Source of the DNA: Phymorhynchus buccinoides
Lineage: Eukaryota > Mollusca > Gastropoda > Neogastropoda > Raphitomidae
Assembly (NCBI GenBank): GCA_017654935.2
Contig: CM065687.1
Span: 21,257,031-21,321,030, forward strand
Direction: 5' to 3'
Length of the DNA stretch: 64,000 bases
The stretch's first letter is position 1, and each line of letters begins with the position of its first letter. Made by a program: the position numbers and the translations under genes. Below the pieces are notes generated by a model. The model ran no database searches. It saw nothing but the letters and a program-made list of their open reading frames with translations, and was not told the origin of the DNA. This document shows positions 1 to 10,889 of the stretch, piece after piece.

Positions 1-40
1 GAGAACTACTACAAGAACCGCTTCAACAGTATCCTCCCTT
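1..40 (+). CDS. RPTP exon 1 of window (partial at window edge)
   Basis: Encodes ENYYKNRFNSILP and ends in phase 1 at a GTAAGT donor. KNRF matches the phosphotyrosine-recognition loop (usually KNRY) at the start of a PTP domain. The exon continues left of the window. Confidence 0.9.
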
Positions 41-205
41 GTAAGTTGAACACTTTTTTTTTAAATGTCTTTTTTCTTGTAAAAGCATTTGATCAAATCA
101 GTAAGCTTATCATGCCAGTAGCTGTGTATGTGCTATGTTATGTGTATTAATTTTTATTTTTTAAACAATGCCTGAATGTCTGTTTCCTATTATAACCATT
201 AGTGT

Positions 206-1007
206 CAGGGTCGGACAGTAACGGCTGCCCGACTGCCCGGGGTAAGTGTCGGGCAGGTGGCGATCTCGACGACCTGCCCGCCGGGCAAGTGCAGGTGCTT
301 AGAAAAAAATCTCACTCAGTTTATTTCAGTCTGTTGTAAAAAACGCAAGTCAGGTTCTAGGCCTACAACGCAGGCTACATCAACAATGATAGGCCCTACT
401 ATCACCATGCTTGCGAATCGGATAGCCATTTGTATCGAGCAAGACGATTGGCTATAGAACATTTATTATCCAATCAGAATGAAGCATACTTAGCCAGTCA
501 ATTGCAGACACAAAGCTAAAAATAGCTGTGTGATTGCAGACAGACTTTGGCAAAATGTCAGACGATATTATGACATGTGCTTCGGGTTCCGACAAGAAGA
601 AATCAAAACAAACCACACTGTTGGGTTTTGTGGGGTCATCCACAAAACAGAAACAACAGAGTGTGTGAAAAACGGAAGGCTGAGAAGGACGAGTATGAGA
701 AGAGGAATTTTCTACCAGAATGGAAGAAAACGTTTGTGTGTGTGCAGTTTGATGAAGAGAAGAGATGATGGGGTGCACAGTGAATTGGTTCTTGTTTGTT
801 TCGTTGCTTTTTGCTTTTTTTGTTTGTTTTTGTTTTGAAAAAAAATTATGTCATTCCCGAGGAGCTGTGTGACAGGATGGCCAATCATGAAGACTTCACT
901 CATGGCACGTTCATTTATCGGGCAGGTGGCTAAAACTGGGGGGCAGGTAAAAAATGTGTGTACCTGCCTCCAGGGCAGGTTGCAAAAAAAGTTACTGCCC
1001 TACCCTG
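206..1007 (+). mobile_element. hAT-like TIR element with a ZMYM/TTF-type coding remnant
   Basis: Ends CAGGGTCGGACAGTAAC and, inverted, CAGGGTAGGGCAGTAAC form short terminal repeats beginning CAGGG, typical of hAT transposons. Inside, at about 558-770, degenerate frames read SDKKKSKQTTLLGFVGSS and KRKAEKDEYEKRNFLPEW. These resemble the N-terminal region of TTF/ZMYM-type zinc-finger proteins derived from hAT elements. Stops and frame changes break it. No clean 8-bp target duplication was seen. Confidence 0.55.
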
Positions 1008-1196
1008 AGTGCGTCGTATGTGTTCCGAGTTTATATCAAGTTTTGAGTTTATCCAGGCTTACTGAATCAATCGAGTCGGATATGATGAATGTTTTGTATT
1101 TATTTAATTGTGAGCTCTTTTGGCGGAGGTTTGCGCTAGGTCAGTACTTTATCATAAATCGGACATTGTGATAAATAGTATTTATTTATTTATTTG

Positions 1197-1561
1197 GCAA
1201 ACGTTAAGAAAAGCTCCCTCCTCTGCCCCTTCCATTCATTTCAGACTGGTTCAGGTTAGGGTTAGGAATAGGGTTTGGGATAGGTTTAGGGTCAGCATAG
1301 TCATCAACTTTGTGTGTGTGTGTGTATTTGACACTAAACTGACCCTAAATCTATCCCTAAGCCTATCCCAAACCCTAACCCTAACCTGAAACTGTCTAAT
1401 CCACAAAATAATACACAAAATTATGGTATATTATGAGATTGACACTTAACTGACCCTAAACCTATCCCTAACACTATCCCAAACCCTATTCCTAACCCTA
1501 ACCTGAAACCGTCTGAAATGAATGGAAGGGGCAGAGGAGGGAGCTTTTCTTAACATTTGCC
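1197..1561. repeat. Foldback element with telomere-like GGGTTA core
   Basis: Arms of about 105 bp are inverted copies: GGCAAACGTTAAGAAAAGCT on the left matches AGCTTTTCTTAACATTTGCC on the right. Both carry GTTAGGGTTAGG-type tracts, and the middle holds a third partial copy. TTTATTTATTTATTT flanks both sides. Confidence 0.8.
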
Positions 1562-1756
1562 ATTTGTTTATTTATTTATTTATTTGCCTGATTGGTTAGT
1601 TGGTCTATCCATTAGCTAGTTCGCTAGTTAATCAGAAGTTAGTAGTTTTATTAACTAATTAATTTATTTATTTAATGTTTCTCCTTTTGTAGTCTCAGTC
1701 GGGTTTCCCTGTGATAGCTTTGTCGACACATGGCCACAATGGCTCTTTCCGCATGA

Positions 1757-1893
1757 ATGAAATTCTGCTTAACGTCCTCTGGTCTGGAACAGACACATAT
1801 GGGACATTCGTAGATTTAAAGATGGTGGGAACGATCCTGGAGGCAATGCCCAGAGGCAGTGCAACACCAGGAAAGTCCAGAATTTTTAACAAT
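1757..1893 (-). repeat. Dispersed repeat, CCCATATGTGTC family
   Basis: About 135-bp family recognised by a segment reading, on its other strand, CTCCGGGCATTGCCTCCAG followed by CCCATATGTGTCTG. Further copies lie at 11596, 13010, 18555, 42010, 44200 and 44385. No coding potential. Confidence 0.75.
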
Positions 1894-2033
1894 ACAGATG
1901 TATTATGTTGTCGAATCTGTACATGCTCTTTTCGCATTCGATAGAAATGAGGCTTTATACTGCTTCTTCGTGTTGCCCAAGGGCGATAATTTTATGTAGG
2001 TGGCGCTTTCACGTGAGGCCCTCTGTTCACTTC

Positions 2034-2145
2034 AGAGAGAGAGAGAGAAGGACAGGGGGAGAGAGAGAGAGAGAGAGAGAGAGAAGGAGTGAGAGAGAGA
2101 GAGAGAGAAGGAGGGAGAGAGAGAGGGGGAGAGACAGAGAGAGAG
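2034..2145 (+). repeat. (GA)n microsatellite, split by a MITE
   Basis: Imperfect GA/GGA tract that resumes at 2343-2440 on the far side of the element at 2146-2342. Confidence 0.9.
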
Positions 2146-2339
2146 CAGGCATCAGAATTGTCAGAGGATTAAGAATTTCTGATAGGATTGGCTTCTCTTG
2201 TCAGAGGTTTTGCCTTTTTATTGAGTGTTATCCTTTGTGTTGAATAGCATTTTAAAGTGATTTATCACTATATTAAGCCTTTTTGGTGGTGTTGGGAACT
2301 CATTTCAGGGCCTTGGACTTTTACAGACTATTCTGATGC

Positions 2340-2342
<3 letters not shown>
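2146..2342 (+). mobile_element. CAGGCATCAGAA-type MITE inserted in a (GA)n tract
   Basis: A 197-bp element bounded by CAGGCATCAGAA and TTCTGATGCCTG. A 259-bp relative lies at 27584-27842 and shares most of the interior (TTTTTATTGAGTGTTATCCT). The CAGG-type ends suggest hAT affinity. Confidence 0.75.
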
Positions 2343-2379
<37 letters not shown>

Positions 2380-2607
2380 AGGAGGGAGAGAGAGACAGAG
2401 ACACAGAGAGAGAAGGAGGGATGGAGAGAGAGAGAGAGTCTTTACTTTTAGCTTTGGAGACATCGTCAGGAAGGCCAGAAGAGCCACATTTTAACACACA
2501 GTCCTTTAGGTGGTAATGTATTTATTCATTTATTTATTTATTTATTTATCTATATGTTTATTCATTATGTATATTTCAGTTATTCACTTATTTAATTTAT
2601 CGTGCAG

Positions 2608-2684
2608 ACGACAAGAACCGAGTGACGCTTCCTCAACTAGACGGGGACGATGCCTCAGATTACATCAATGCCAGTTTCGTCAAG
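2608..2684 (+). CDS. RPTP exon 2: PYDKNRV ... DYINASFVK
   Basis: Acceptor TTTATCGTGCAG. The phase-1 join with exon 1 gives PYDKNRVTLPQLDG and then SDYINASFVK, the hallmark second segment of PTP domains. The exon ends in phase 0 at a GTCTGC donor, weaker than the consensus. Confidence 0.93.
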
Positions 2685-2756
2685 GTCTGCCTTTATTTTA
2701 AGAATTTGAGTATTTGGATCAGGCATTTTTGTATATCCTTGTCACAGACAATTATT

Positions 2757-2822
2757 GTCTCTATGAAATTCGGGCTGCTCCCATGCGGAGAGCGCGTCGC
2801 CGGAAGCGCAGCGTCGCCCCCT
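2757..2822 (-). mobile_element. tRNA-derived SINE, 3' fragment
   Basis: TCTATGAAATTCGGGCTGCT through GGAGAGCGCGTCGCC matches the 3' end of the SINE copies at 12007-12400 and 23908-24303. Only the terminal segment remains. Confidence 0.65.
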
Positions 2823-2835
2823 TTCTTTTTTTTTA

Positions 2836-3350
2836 GGGACAGCGGGCTTGGGAAACGCCATACCAGGCAGTGGGATTACTTTACTTTTTTTAACTGCCAC
2901 GGGATTTTGTTGTGATGCGTAGCATCATTGGGCTGTGGGAAATGGGTTAGTGTTTATTTCAACTAGATCCTACTATGTGGGAGCGGACTTGGGAAACCTT
3001 AGCTATGAGTTTGGTCATACCAGGCAGCAGGATTTCTCCCTACTCTTACCGACTTTTAACTGCCACGGGATTTTGTTGTGATGCGTAGCATCATTGACAG
3101 TCTTTGCTGTGTGTTTTTTAAATGGGTTAGTGTTTATTTCAACTAGATCCTACTATGTGGGAGTGGACTTGGGAAACCTTTAGCTATCCGTTTGGTCATA
3201 CCAGGCAGCGGGATTTCTCCCTACTCTTGCCGATTTTAAACTGCCGCAGGATTTTGACGTGATGCAAAGCGTCATTGACAGTCTTTTTTTTTTTATAATT
3301 TTTTTATGTTTTATCAGGTTAGTGTTTATTTCAACTGGATCCTACTAGCA
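2836..3350 (+). repeat. About three tandem units of 165-180 bp
   Basis: The motifs GACTTGGGAAACC, CATACCAGGCAG, ACTGCCACGGGATTTTG and GGTTAGTGTTTATTTCAACT recur in this order. Units begin near 2836, 2988 and 3168. It lies in the intron between exons 2 and 3. Confidence 0.8.
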
Positions 3351-3413
3351 CGAGAACGGGTCTTTCTTGGCTAATTTTGATTTTGTTTTTCTTTCTTTTT
3401 TTCTTTTTTACAG

Positions 3414-3450
3414 GGGCATACCACTGACAAGGACTACATTGCAGCCCAAG
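3414..3450 (+). CDS. RPTP exon 3: GHTTDKDYIAAQ
   Basis: A 37-bp micro-exon after a T-rich acceptor (TTTTTTACAG) with a GTAAAT donor. It supplies the DYIAAQG strand that precedes the conserved GP turn. It ends in phase 1, and the Gly codon is completed by exon 4. Confidence 0.92.
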
Positions 3451-3466
3451 GTAAATCGTGTCTCTG

Positions 3467-3646
3467 TGCGTGCGTGTGTGTGTGTGTGTGCGCGCTGCGT
3501 GTTTGTGTGCGTGTGCGTGTGTGTGTGTGTGCCAAAACAAATCCATCCCTTTTAAAATGTTTAATATCAACTTTTGTAATAACAAATACATCTCTGACTC
3601 TTTCTCTCACTCTATCTCTGTCTCTCTGTCTCCCTGTCTCTCTCCG

Positions 3647-3718
<72 letters not shown>
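3467..3718 (+). repeat. (GT)n and (CT)n microsatellites flanking exon 3
   Basis: GT-rich tract from about 3467 to 3532, starting 17 bp after the exon 3 donor. A CT tract runs from 3598 to 3718. Confidence 0.9.
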
Positions 3719-3719
<1 letters not shown>

Positions 3720-3726
3720 GACCCAC

Positions 3727-4149
3727 TCACTCACTAACAGACGTAACACCATGCCAGATAGTGTGTAGTTTTGAGAAAATACCGATCTCCATTTTCTTCT
3801 CCTGGGCCTCCCAAAATCTGTTTACAAAATCTTTGCTGATCCATAGCAAAATGGATTCAACATACTGTTTGTTTGGGATGTGCAGATAAAAACAGCATTC
3901 GTCACATTCAAATTTAAAGGGGCACCCTGATGGATGAGTTTTTGTAAGAAACACGTCGAGATCACCAGGAAAACACCCTTTACAGAGATTGCAACACTCA
4001 CTTTGCTCTGGTTTCCTCAAAATCAAACCGTCAAATCGACGATTCCTCCTTGGCGGAGGTGCTGGAAGTAAAATTCTTTCACCCAAAGAGAAGGCGTGTG
4101 CCGTCTCTTTTCTAATGGCCGCCAAATCGTTTGCTCGAAATGTTTGCAA
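3727..4149 (-). CDS. Unrecognised 140-codon open frame, Cys-rich (possibly element-derived)
   Basis: Begins MQTFRANDLAAIRKETAHAF and has a central cluster of Cys residues (CCNLCKGCF, later GCPFKFECDECC) that could bind metal. I do not recognise the family. The frame overlaps one arm of an inverted repeat: the segment around 3985-4070 recurs inverted at about 4335-4395, and both hold GAAACCAGAGCAAAGTGAGTG on one strand or the other. It is probably part of a repeat rather than a host gene. Confidence 0.25.
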   Translation of the reverse strand: MQTFRANDLAAIRKETAHAFSLGERILLPAPPPRRNRRFDGLILRKPEQSECCNLCKGCFPGDLDVFLTKTHPSGCPFKFECDECCFYLHIPNKQYVESILLWISKDFVNRFWEAQEKKMEIGIFSKLHTIWHGVTSVSE

Positions 4150-4455
4150 TACAAGCCTTTTTATTATTATTTTTTTTAAATTTTACACAGTTTATGTAAT
4201 GGAGTTTCGCTCACAACAAAGGAAATAGCTCCAATTTGTTTTTGCTGCACTACAAAAAAAGAAAACGCTTCAACCACAATGAGTGACCTCCACCCACCCC
4301 ATCCAAAATGGCTACTGTCTCCGGCATCTCTGCCAAGGAGGAATCACCGTTTTGACTGTTTAATTTCTAGGAAACCAGAGCAAAGTGAGTGTTCCTATTC
4401 TTGAAAAGGCTGTCTTTCTGGTGATCTCGACGTGTTTCTTGCAAAAACTAATCAG
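3940..4455. repeat. Inverted repeat around a CAAAGTGAGTG segment
   Basis: The right arm, about 4325-4450, contains GCCAAGGAGGAATCACCG, AACCAGAGCAAAGTGAGTG and GGTGATCTCGACGTGTTTCT. The left arm, about 3945-4065, carries these inverted, with indels. Confidence 0.65.
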
Positions 4456-4737
4456 TCAGGGTCCATCTTTAAGGCATAAGCAATGGTACTGCATTGTACA
4501 CATTCACTAACTGTCCCCAATGAACATAATCACGTGGATTGCATTTCCAAAGTCCATTATCTAACCCCCCCCCAAAAAAAATCCCTATTATTTTATAGTT
4601 CAATAAACAAATTTTAGGGTACCCGAGAGAGAAAAAAACTAGAGAGGCGCATCAGAACTACACATCTGGTCATGATCGCTAATTGTCTTGCCTAAATTAC
4701 CTCCAATTTCCATACAAAAAATTAACATTACTTCAGC

Positions 4738-5090
4738 AAGGTTCTTCCTCTTCTTGTTCTTGTTCTTCTTCCTGTTCTTGTTGTTCTTCTTCTTCTTCTC
4801 CTTCTATGTCTTCTTCTTCTTCTTCTTGATCTTCTTCTTCTTCTTCTTCTACGTCTTCTTCTTCTTCTACTTCTTCTTCTACGTCTTCTTCTTCTGTTCT
4901 TCTTCTTCTTCTTCTTCTTCTTCTTCTTCTTCTTCATCTTCTTTCTTCTTCTTCTCCTTCTACGTCTTCTTCCTGTTCTTCTTCTTCTTCTTCTTCTTCT
5001 TCCTGTTTTCTTCTTCCTTCTTCTTTTTGATCTTCTTCCTGTTCTTTTTGATCATCTTCTTTTTCTTCTTCTTCATCTTGTTTCACTCAG
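4738..5090 (+). repeat. (TTC)n polypyrimidine tract, about 350 bp
   Basis: Nearly pure pyrimidine strand of CTT/TTC units with scattered CTCC, TACG and TGTTC interruptions, in the intron between exons 3 and 4. Tracts of this type can form triplex DNA. Confidence 0.95.
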
Positions 5091-5339
5091 TATCTGCCTT
5101 CATCATTTTGACGATTTTTATGCTATGTACTTTTTTTTATTTTGGTGGGGGGAGGGCAAAGGGGGGGTGCAGAGGGGGTGTGTGTGTTGTGCTAAGCAGG
5201 CGCCCCCCCCCCCCCACCCACTCCCGGGGGTGGGGTGGGGGAGGAAACAGGTACCCCCTATATATGCTTAGAAAATAGAGCAAATTGAACCGGTGGTCCT
5301 TGATCATTGACTGTTGTTGATGCTTGGTCCTTCACTCAG

Positions 5340-5437
5340 GCCCCAAGGCCAACACTCAGGACGACTGGTGGAGGATGATCTGGCAGGAAGGCGTCACCCA
5401 CATCGTCATGCTCACCAACCTCACGGAAGGAATCAAG
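5340..5437 (+). CDS. RPTP exon 4: GPKANTQDDWWRMIW
   Basis: Encodes GPKANTQDDWWRMIWQEG followed by THIVMLTNLTEGIK. This corresponds to the conserved GP..T..DFWRMVWE..I.VMLT segment of D1. Acceptor TTCACTCAG, donor GTACTG, ends in phase 0. Confidence 0.95.
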
Positions 5438-5501
5438 GTACTGTTACGTCGTTCAGCTCGCACAACACACAAAAAAAACGTCACGGAGAATTCACATTAT
5501 G

Positions 5502-6010
5502 CAGACCTGTTTACCTTTACGATTTTGCCCTAATTTTTACGGGAAAAAAGTCAAATTACGGCTACGGAAAAAAAATACGGGAAAATAAAATCCTAAATAT
5601 TAAAAAAAAAACCACTACAGTTGCGTCAGTAAGCGAAGCTTTTGAAACGATGCGGTGAAAAGTCATTTCGCGCCATTTCCGTTTCTGTTCCAAAATGGCG
5701 TCCAAGCGTGTGCATTCCGAAGCTTCTGTATCTTCTGGTCGAAAAAATCAAAAGAAAATACCTCAAAAGTCACTTAAATGGCACAGAAATTCCGGGAAAG
5801 TTACCTAAAAATTCCAAGAATACGTCGTTCAGCACTAGGTGACGAGCATGTGTTCTGTGTCTACTGCTCGACGGACATTAGAATTGCGCACTCAGGTCAG
5901 TACGATATCGACGTTCACTGGTCACGCGTTGGATGACGTGTTTTTTTCTTAAAATTACTTTTTTTTGTTTAAGAAATTACAACTTTTCAAAATAGGGGTA
6001 AACAGGTCTG
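5502..6010 (+). mobile_element. CAGACCTG-type TIR element carrying a broken BED zinc finger
   Basis: Ends CAGACCTGTTTACC and GGTAAACAGGTCTG, flanked by a perfect 7-bp duplication CATTATG (5495-5501 and 6011-6017). The interior encodes MASKRVHSEASVSSGRKNQK and, about 5845-5925 after a stop, VFCVYCSTDIRIAHSGQYDI followed by DVH. This is the C-x2-C ... H pattern of BED fingers seen in hAT-derived proteins. A second member is at 18721-19352. Confidence 0.75.
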
Positions 6011-6395
6011 CATTATGGAATAATAAAGGTTTAATCTGACACACACGAATGTACACAACACACAGGATGTTCCAGGCAGCAAGCCTCCACCCCACTCGCT
6101 ACGGTGCCAAGCCGACGTCACAAAACTAACCATTACGTCAAAACCAAAACATTGCTAAGGAGATGCACATAGACTTCCTCCCAAGTCCCACCACTCCACC
6201 ATCTCTCAAATCTCCTTCATAACATTACGACGCCTACAAGTAAAATAATGATGAAGAAATGTTTAAAGATAGATAGATAGTACTGAAGCAGATAATGTTG
6301 ATTGATTGTGTTATGGCGTAATGCGAAGTAGAACATCACAGTAATGACAAAAAGAATAATAAAAGGTATCCAATACCGATCATGGGTTGAGTGGC

Positions 6396-6766
6396 TTCTT
6401 CTTCTTCTTCTTCTTCTTCTTCTTCTTCTTCTGTTAATGTTCCCAGGTCATAATTATGGCTATAATGGGTAAAGTATGTAACTATGTGTCCGGTTTTCAG
6501 TTTGCATTGGTCTCCCGGCTGCATACAGCCGACTTCGGAGGAACTCAAAGGAAAACAAATATTGGGAAGATTTTTGTTTTAAAAAGGCAGGAGAATGGGC
6601 CAATAAGTCAGAAAGATAGTAGATGACAGAAAGCAAAGGAAAAAGGCAGAGTCAAAGAGAGTGGAAGATTAGAGGAAGTTACAAGCACAGAACTTCCTGA
6701 AGTTTTATGAAAGACCCCCCCCCCCCCCCCCCCCCCCCGGTATCCCCACGGGGATAAGATAAAGTA
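6396..6766 (-). repeat. Dispersed retroposon-like repeat with a (GAA)n tail
   Basis: On the minus strand it runs from CCCCGTGGGGATACC, through GGAAGTTCTGTGCTTGTAAC, to a GAAGAAGAA tail. Other copies are at 9976, 23706, 49919 and 59361. An 18-base poly-C run lies at its 5' end. Confidence 0.75.
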
Positions 6767-6803
6767 AATATTGATCATGAGTGGCTTCAATTATGTGTAA
6801 ATG

Positions 6804-6810
6804 CTCTCTC

Positions 6811-6867
<57 letters not shown>

Positions 6868-7180
6868 GTGCATGTGGTTTGTATATGCGCGCGCATGTCT
6901 GTATCTGTATGTGTAAGGTGTGTTTGTGCGTGTGTGTTCGCACGCTTGTTGATCTGTGAGATACATATGTGCCTCAGTGGGATTATGAGGGTCTTTGTGT
7001 ATTTGTGTGAGTGCATTATGTATGTGGGTATGTGTGTGGGTATGTGTGTTTGTGTGAGTGCATTATGTATGTGGGTATGTGTGTGTGTGAGTGCATTTTG
7101 TATGTGGTGTGTGTTTGTGTGAGTGCGTATGTATGTGGGTATGTGTGTGTGCGTATGTGGGTGTGGGTGAGTGTGCGTGC
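6804..7180 (+). repeat. (CT)n then GT-rich tandem repeat
   Basis: CT run from 6804 to 6862, then a GT-rich block of TATGTGGGTATGTGTGTGTG-like units with GAGTGCATT repeated at about 7008, 7057 and 7089. Confidence 0.85.
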
Positions 7181-7192
7181 ATGCATGCTTTC

Positions 7193-7290
7193 GTCAAGTC
7201 AAGTCAAGTCAAAATCATCTTTATTGAGGGTTAAAGAATAAGCTGACAAAGCTTTTTTTTTTTCATCCTGCCCTCATGAAAAAACGCCCA
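7193..7290 (-). repeat. TCAAGTCAAGTC / CTTTATTGAGG dispersed repeat
   Basis: GTCAAGTCAAGTCAAGTC followed by AAAATCATCTTTATTGAGGG. Related pieces occur at 15245, 21397-21435 and 21713-21790. Its orientation suggests the complement of a retroposon 3' end. Confidence 0.6.
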
Positions 7291-7429
7291 CATCAATCAA
7301 ACATCTATGAACAGAAAACATATTTACAGGAACACAAAACATAGATAACATTATGATCAGTATAATGAAAGAAAACACCACCAAACAACCACACAGAAGA
7401 GAGAGAAGGGCGTATGTGTGTATGTGCAG

Positions 7430-7558
7430 CACAAGTGCCACCAGTACTGGCCGGACAGTGGGGCCATCGTCAACACCGGACACATGATCGTCACGGGCGT
7501 GGAGGACCATCACAGGGCCAATTTCGTCATCAGGGAGTTTGACGTCACTCAGACGGAG
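7430..7558 (+). CDS. RPTP exon 5: HKCHQYWP
   Basis: A 43-codon exon in phase 0 at both ends. KCHQYWP is the conserved KC..YWP motif after the VMLT segment. A 214-bp-family palindromic MITE begins 25 bp past the GTCAGA donor. Confidence 0.94.
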
Positions 7559-7583
7559 GTCAGAGCCAATGACTTGCTACGTA

Positions 7584-7875
7584 GGGTCCCAGACGGGGTA
7601 AAAAGCCCGCGGGCGGGTGAGAAGCCCATGCCAAGTATCTCATGAAATAAAGAAAATGTCAGTCCAATTTGCCCATGAGTGAGTGTTTAGCATTCATCTC
7701 ATGGGCAAATTGGACTGGAATTTTCTTTATTTCATAAGATAATTGGCATGGGCTTCTTACCCACCCATGTTTAGCATTCGTCTCGTGGGCAAATTTACTG
7801 GAGTTTTCTATATTTTATAAGATAATTGGCATGGGCTTCTTACCTGCCCATGGGCTTTTTACCCCCGTCTTCCCC
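7584..7875. mobile_element. Palindromic GGGGAAGACGGGG MITE (expanded copy)
   Basis: Ends GGGTCCCAGACGGGGTAAAA and CCCCCGTCTTCCCC. The right arm has an extra partial unit (ATAAGATAATTGGCATGGGC twice), making it longer than the 214-bp family norm. It begins 25 bp after the exon 5 donor. Confidence 0.88.
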
Positions 7876-9975
7876 TACCACACAAACAGTTCGTCAGTGC
7901 AGTCATTGTAATATCAGGGATGTGAGAGCTACGCGTAAGTGCGTAAATGCGCTTTTTCTATTTGAAAAAAACCACCCCAAAAAACGCACAGAGACAGATT
8001 GTCGAGTTAGGTAGCCTTTCTTTGCGCGCACACAGTGAAAACGAAAGCTGTTTGTAGCGTGAGTACAATCCCTTGACTGAATTTTGTAAGCTTCTCTGTG
8101 GTTGGCCAGTTAAGTCCAATGGCAATGTGTCATTTTTATGTGTTTGGCTATGATTTTGAAGGAGGATTTTGATGTTCCTTCAAAGCTATTGAATGACTGT
8201 TTTGTCGTCAACCATAAAAATGATTTATCACACCATAGATGTGAGGAAAGAGGAGATCGACAAAGGATGCCAACACAAATTTGACAGGGCTTGGCTGGGT
8301 GAAAATAACGGACAGTAAGATCCATGTAGGCGAGCAGCGAAAACAAATTGATGTCGGAGGCAAAGTTTTGTTTGAGTACTTTTACGATTCCATCGGCTAC
8401 GCTTTTTTGTTTGGGGCCCTCTCACATCCCTGTAATATACAGTAATAACAAGAGGCTAAGCCTTCAAGGCTCACTCGAACAGGCACATGTGGGACAACAA
8501 CAAAGATTGAGGAGGGGGGTGTCTAAAGTACAAGATTGCAAATATTTAAGTACAAATGAAACTATCGTTAATGGATACAACTAAAACAAAACAAAAACAA
8601 ACAAAAAAGTGCCCGTGCCGAGAATCAGACCCGGAACCATTGGCATGACAAGACAGACATCCTAACAATCCAAGCTATCGAGGCTTTCAGTGTTGATGAG
8701 TTTCTTAACTCATGTTGCCTGTTGAATACTAACTCACTAATCTAAAATGTTATCTGTTTACAGTGTTGTTTTAAGTATTTAATTATTCAAGTCATTGTTT
8801 GAAAGCTTGCATAAACATCTATGTGTATGCAAAGTTTGAGCAATGTACGCCTTCTATTTCCCGAGAAAATGCCAACGTTAAGGTTTGGAGATTAGACCAC
8901 GGACGCAACACACACACACACAGACACACAACCAAACAACTATCATACTATAGACTCACTTTGTGTTAACTTCGTTAAAAGATTACGTACGTCAAAAAAT
9001 TGAAGGGACTGACATTTTATTTTGAGATAGCCACTATTTTGTTAATGTGAGTTAAAAAGACTATTTGTGAGTTATCCAGTGTTTTGAGTTACCCGTTTTG
9101 GGGTTATCAGCTCTCCACTGTATTATGTTTTCATTGTATTGCACGTACGTTCAAACTACAGAATCTGGTCTAGGTGCTTGGGATCATGCTTAAAAAATTG
9201 TATGTAAGGTCTGTGTGTGGGTAAGTGTGCGCACGTGCATGTTTATTAGCAACCGCGTGTGTGTTTTTTGTATGGAAAATACCATTGGAATCACTTTTTT
9301 TTTCTTCCATGTGTCATTTCTACTCCTTCGATCTATCCTGTGTCTTATAATTATCTGCGTCTGTTTTTCCCCCCTCCCAACCCGCGCCTTTCTGTGGTAA
9401 CAGCTGGACTGCAGAAACTCCTCTTGAAAGACGGACCCCCCCCCCCCACCCCACCCCACCCCAACCTTTATACACTTTTCATCCCTGGACGTCACAAACC
9501 ACACACATGTAGTGTTTCTGTAAACAAGGTTGTTGGGTCTAGTGTTGTTCTTGTTGTTGTTGTTGTTGTTGTCTTACCCTAGCTTAAAGACTCCAGGGAT
9601 CATCCCAACAGCCAAAGCACTTGAACACTGCTGTACAAATGCACCAGCCTGGGATGAGAACATTACGTCGTGTGTGACCGTTTTTTGATTGCCCCGCCAC
9701 GTGGGCAGCCACACTCCGACTTCGGAGGAGGATCTGTTGTTAAAAATATGTTGTTTCTTTTTTGTTTGTGTGTGTGTGTTGTTGTTTGATTGATTGTTTG
9801 TTTCTGGACAGGCCTGCGGTTGTTGTGTTTTTATAGATTTAATGAAGGCTTAGTTTTCTTGGGTAATACCTCACGTAACCCTAGATGTGGAAAAAGATTA
9901 ATAAAGTTATTGGGGTGGGTTTTTGGGTGGGTTTTTTTTAATGACAGCTAATAAAATGATCTCGTACTAAATTCC
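7876..9975. other. Intron sequence without a recognised gene
   Basis: No exon-like frame was found. A degenerate tRNA-like segment (minus strand, near 8610-8690), short CA runs near 8910 and a poly-C/CCCCA tract at 9437-9463 are present. The rest looks unique. Confidence 0.6.
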
Positions 9976-10160
9976 CCCCATGGGGATACCGGGGTCTTTT
10001 GTATAAATAGGTCCCCCACCTTCTGGAAGTTCTGTGCTTGTAACTTCCTCTACTCTGTCATTCTCTTTGACTCTGCCGTTTCCCTTTGCCTACTGTCATC
10101 TACTATATTTCTGCCTTAACCAGTCCATTACCCTGCCTTTTTTTTTCGAAGAAACACTTT
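9976..10160 (+). repeat. Dispersed (GAA)n-tail repeat, 5' fragment
   Basis: CCCCATGGGGATACCGGGGT through GGAAGTTCTGTGCTTGTAAC to CCTTTGCCTACTGTCATCTA matches the copy at 49919-50246. It is truncated before the tail. Confidence 0.75.
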
Positions 10161-10889
10161 CCACCTTTGAAGGGTCTGTGACCCGAAGTATTGTGTAATT
10201 AAATTTTATTTCCTAGTCAAAATTACAACCACCCAAGTGTTTGCTTGTTTTTTTCCACTTTCCAAAACATTTCCTCCTAGCCAAAGTCGGGACATGCTGG
10301 GCCTAACTATTTCTTAGTTATGCGCATAACGGCAGCATGACGCATCTGTGCTCATAATTGACAGGAAATTGTCTGAGCAATCGAAGAAGAAGAAGATACT
10401 AAATGTGATGATGTTACAAAGAAAACCAGTCCATGGATGGGCTACAAAAGGAGGGAGGCTAAGTTCTTTAGAAATACTTCAAAATAATTAGATGACCACT
10501 AGGACCAATCGTAGACACATGAAACACAAGACATTCAGGTAGTATTTGGTCCTTTTATTGAGAGGCTCGACATAGAGGCGTTTCGTTTTCGTATGATAGG
10601 CCTACATACGTTATCAATGTAGGCCTACAAGGAAAGACTGACAGACAGCAAGCAAGTAGTAAGAGTTCAAAATAGAAAGAGAAGACTGAGTTGAAAGTAA
10701 GATATAAAAGGAAGACTGAGTAGATATCATTTCTAGAAGAAAAAAAAAGTAGGGCAATGTTCATTGACAAAGTTGAGAGAGATACTGAGAAATAGTTAGC
10801 TTCTTTGACCCATTTTGGTGTGTGTGTGTTTTTTGGGGGGTATTTTAATGTCAATAAATAAATGTCTGTATCGGATCCGGTGTGTGAAG

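Noticed and set aside
1080..1700. Chromosome end or telomere array
   Set aside because: TTAGGG-like units are few, degenerate and inside a foldback element within an intron.
3458..3889. Long frames over CT/GT microsatellites (also at 13335-13976, 16071-16834, 20534-21003, 50928-51184)
   Set aside because: Dinucleotide repeats are open in several frames on both strands; the peptides are low complexity and have no exon borders.
4688..5278. A 196-codon Phe/Ser-rich frame and its Arg/Lys-rich complement
   Set aside because: It is the (TTC)n tract read as protein; no domain and no splice signals.
8610..8690. Minus-strand tRNA gene
   Set aside because: Only a GGTTCCGGGTCTGATTCTCG-like B box region is seen; arms do not pair well. 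Likely an old tRNA-derived fragment.
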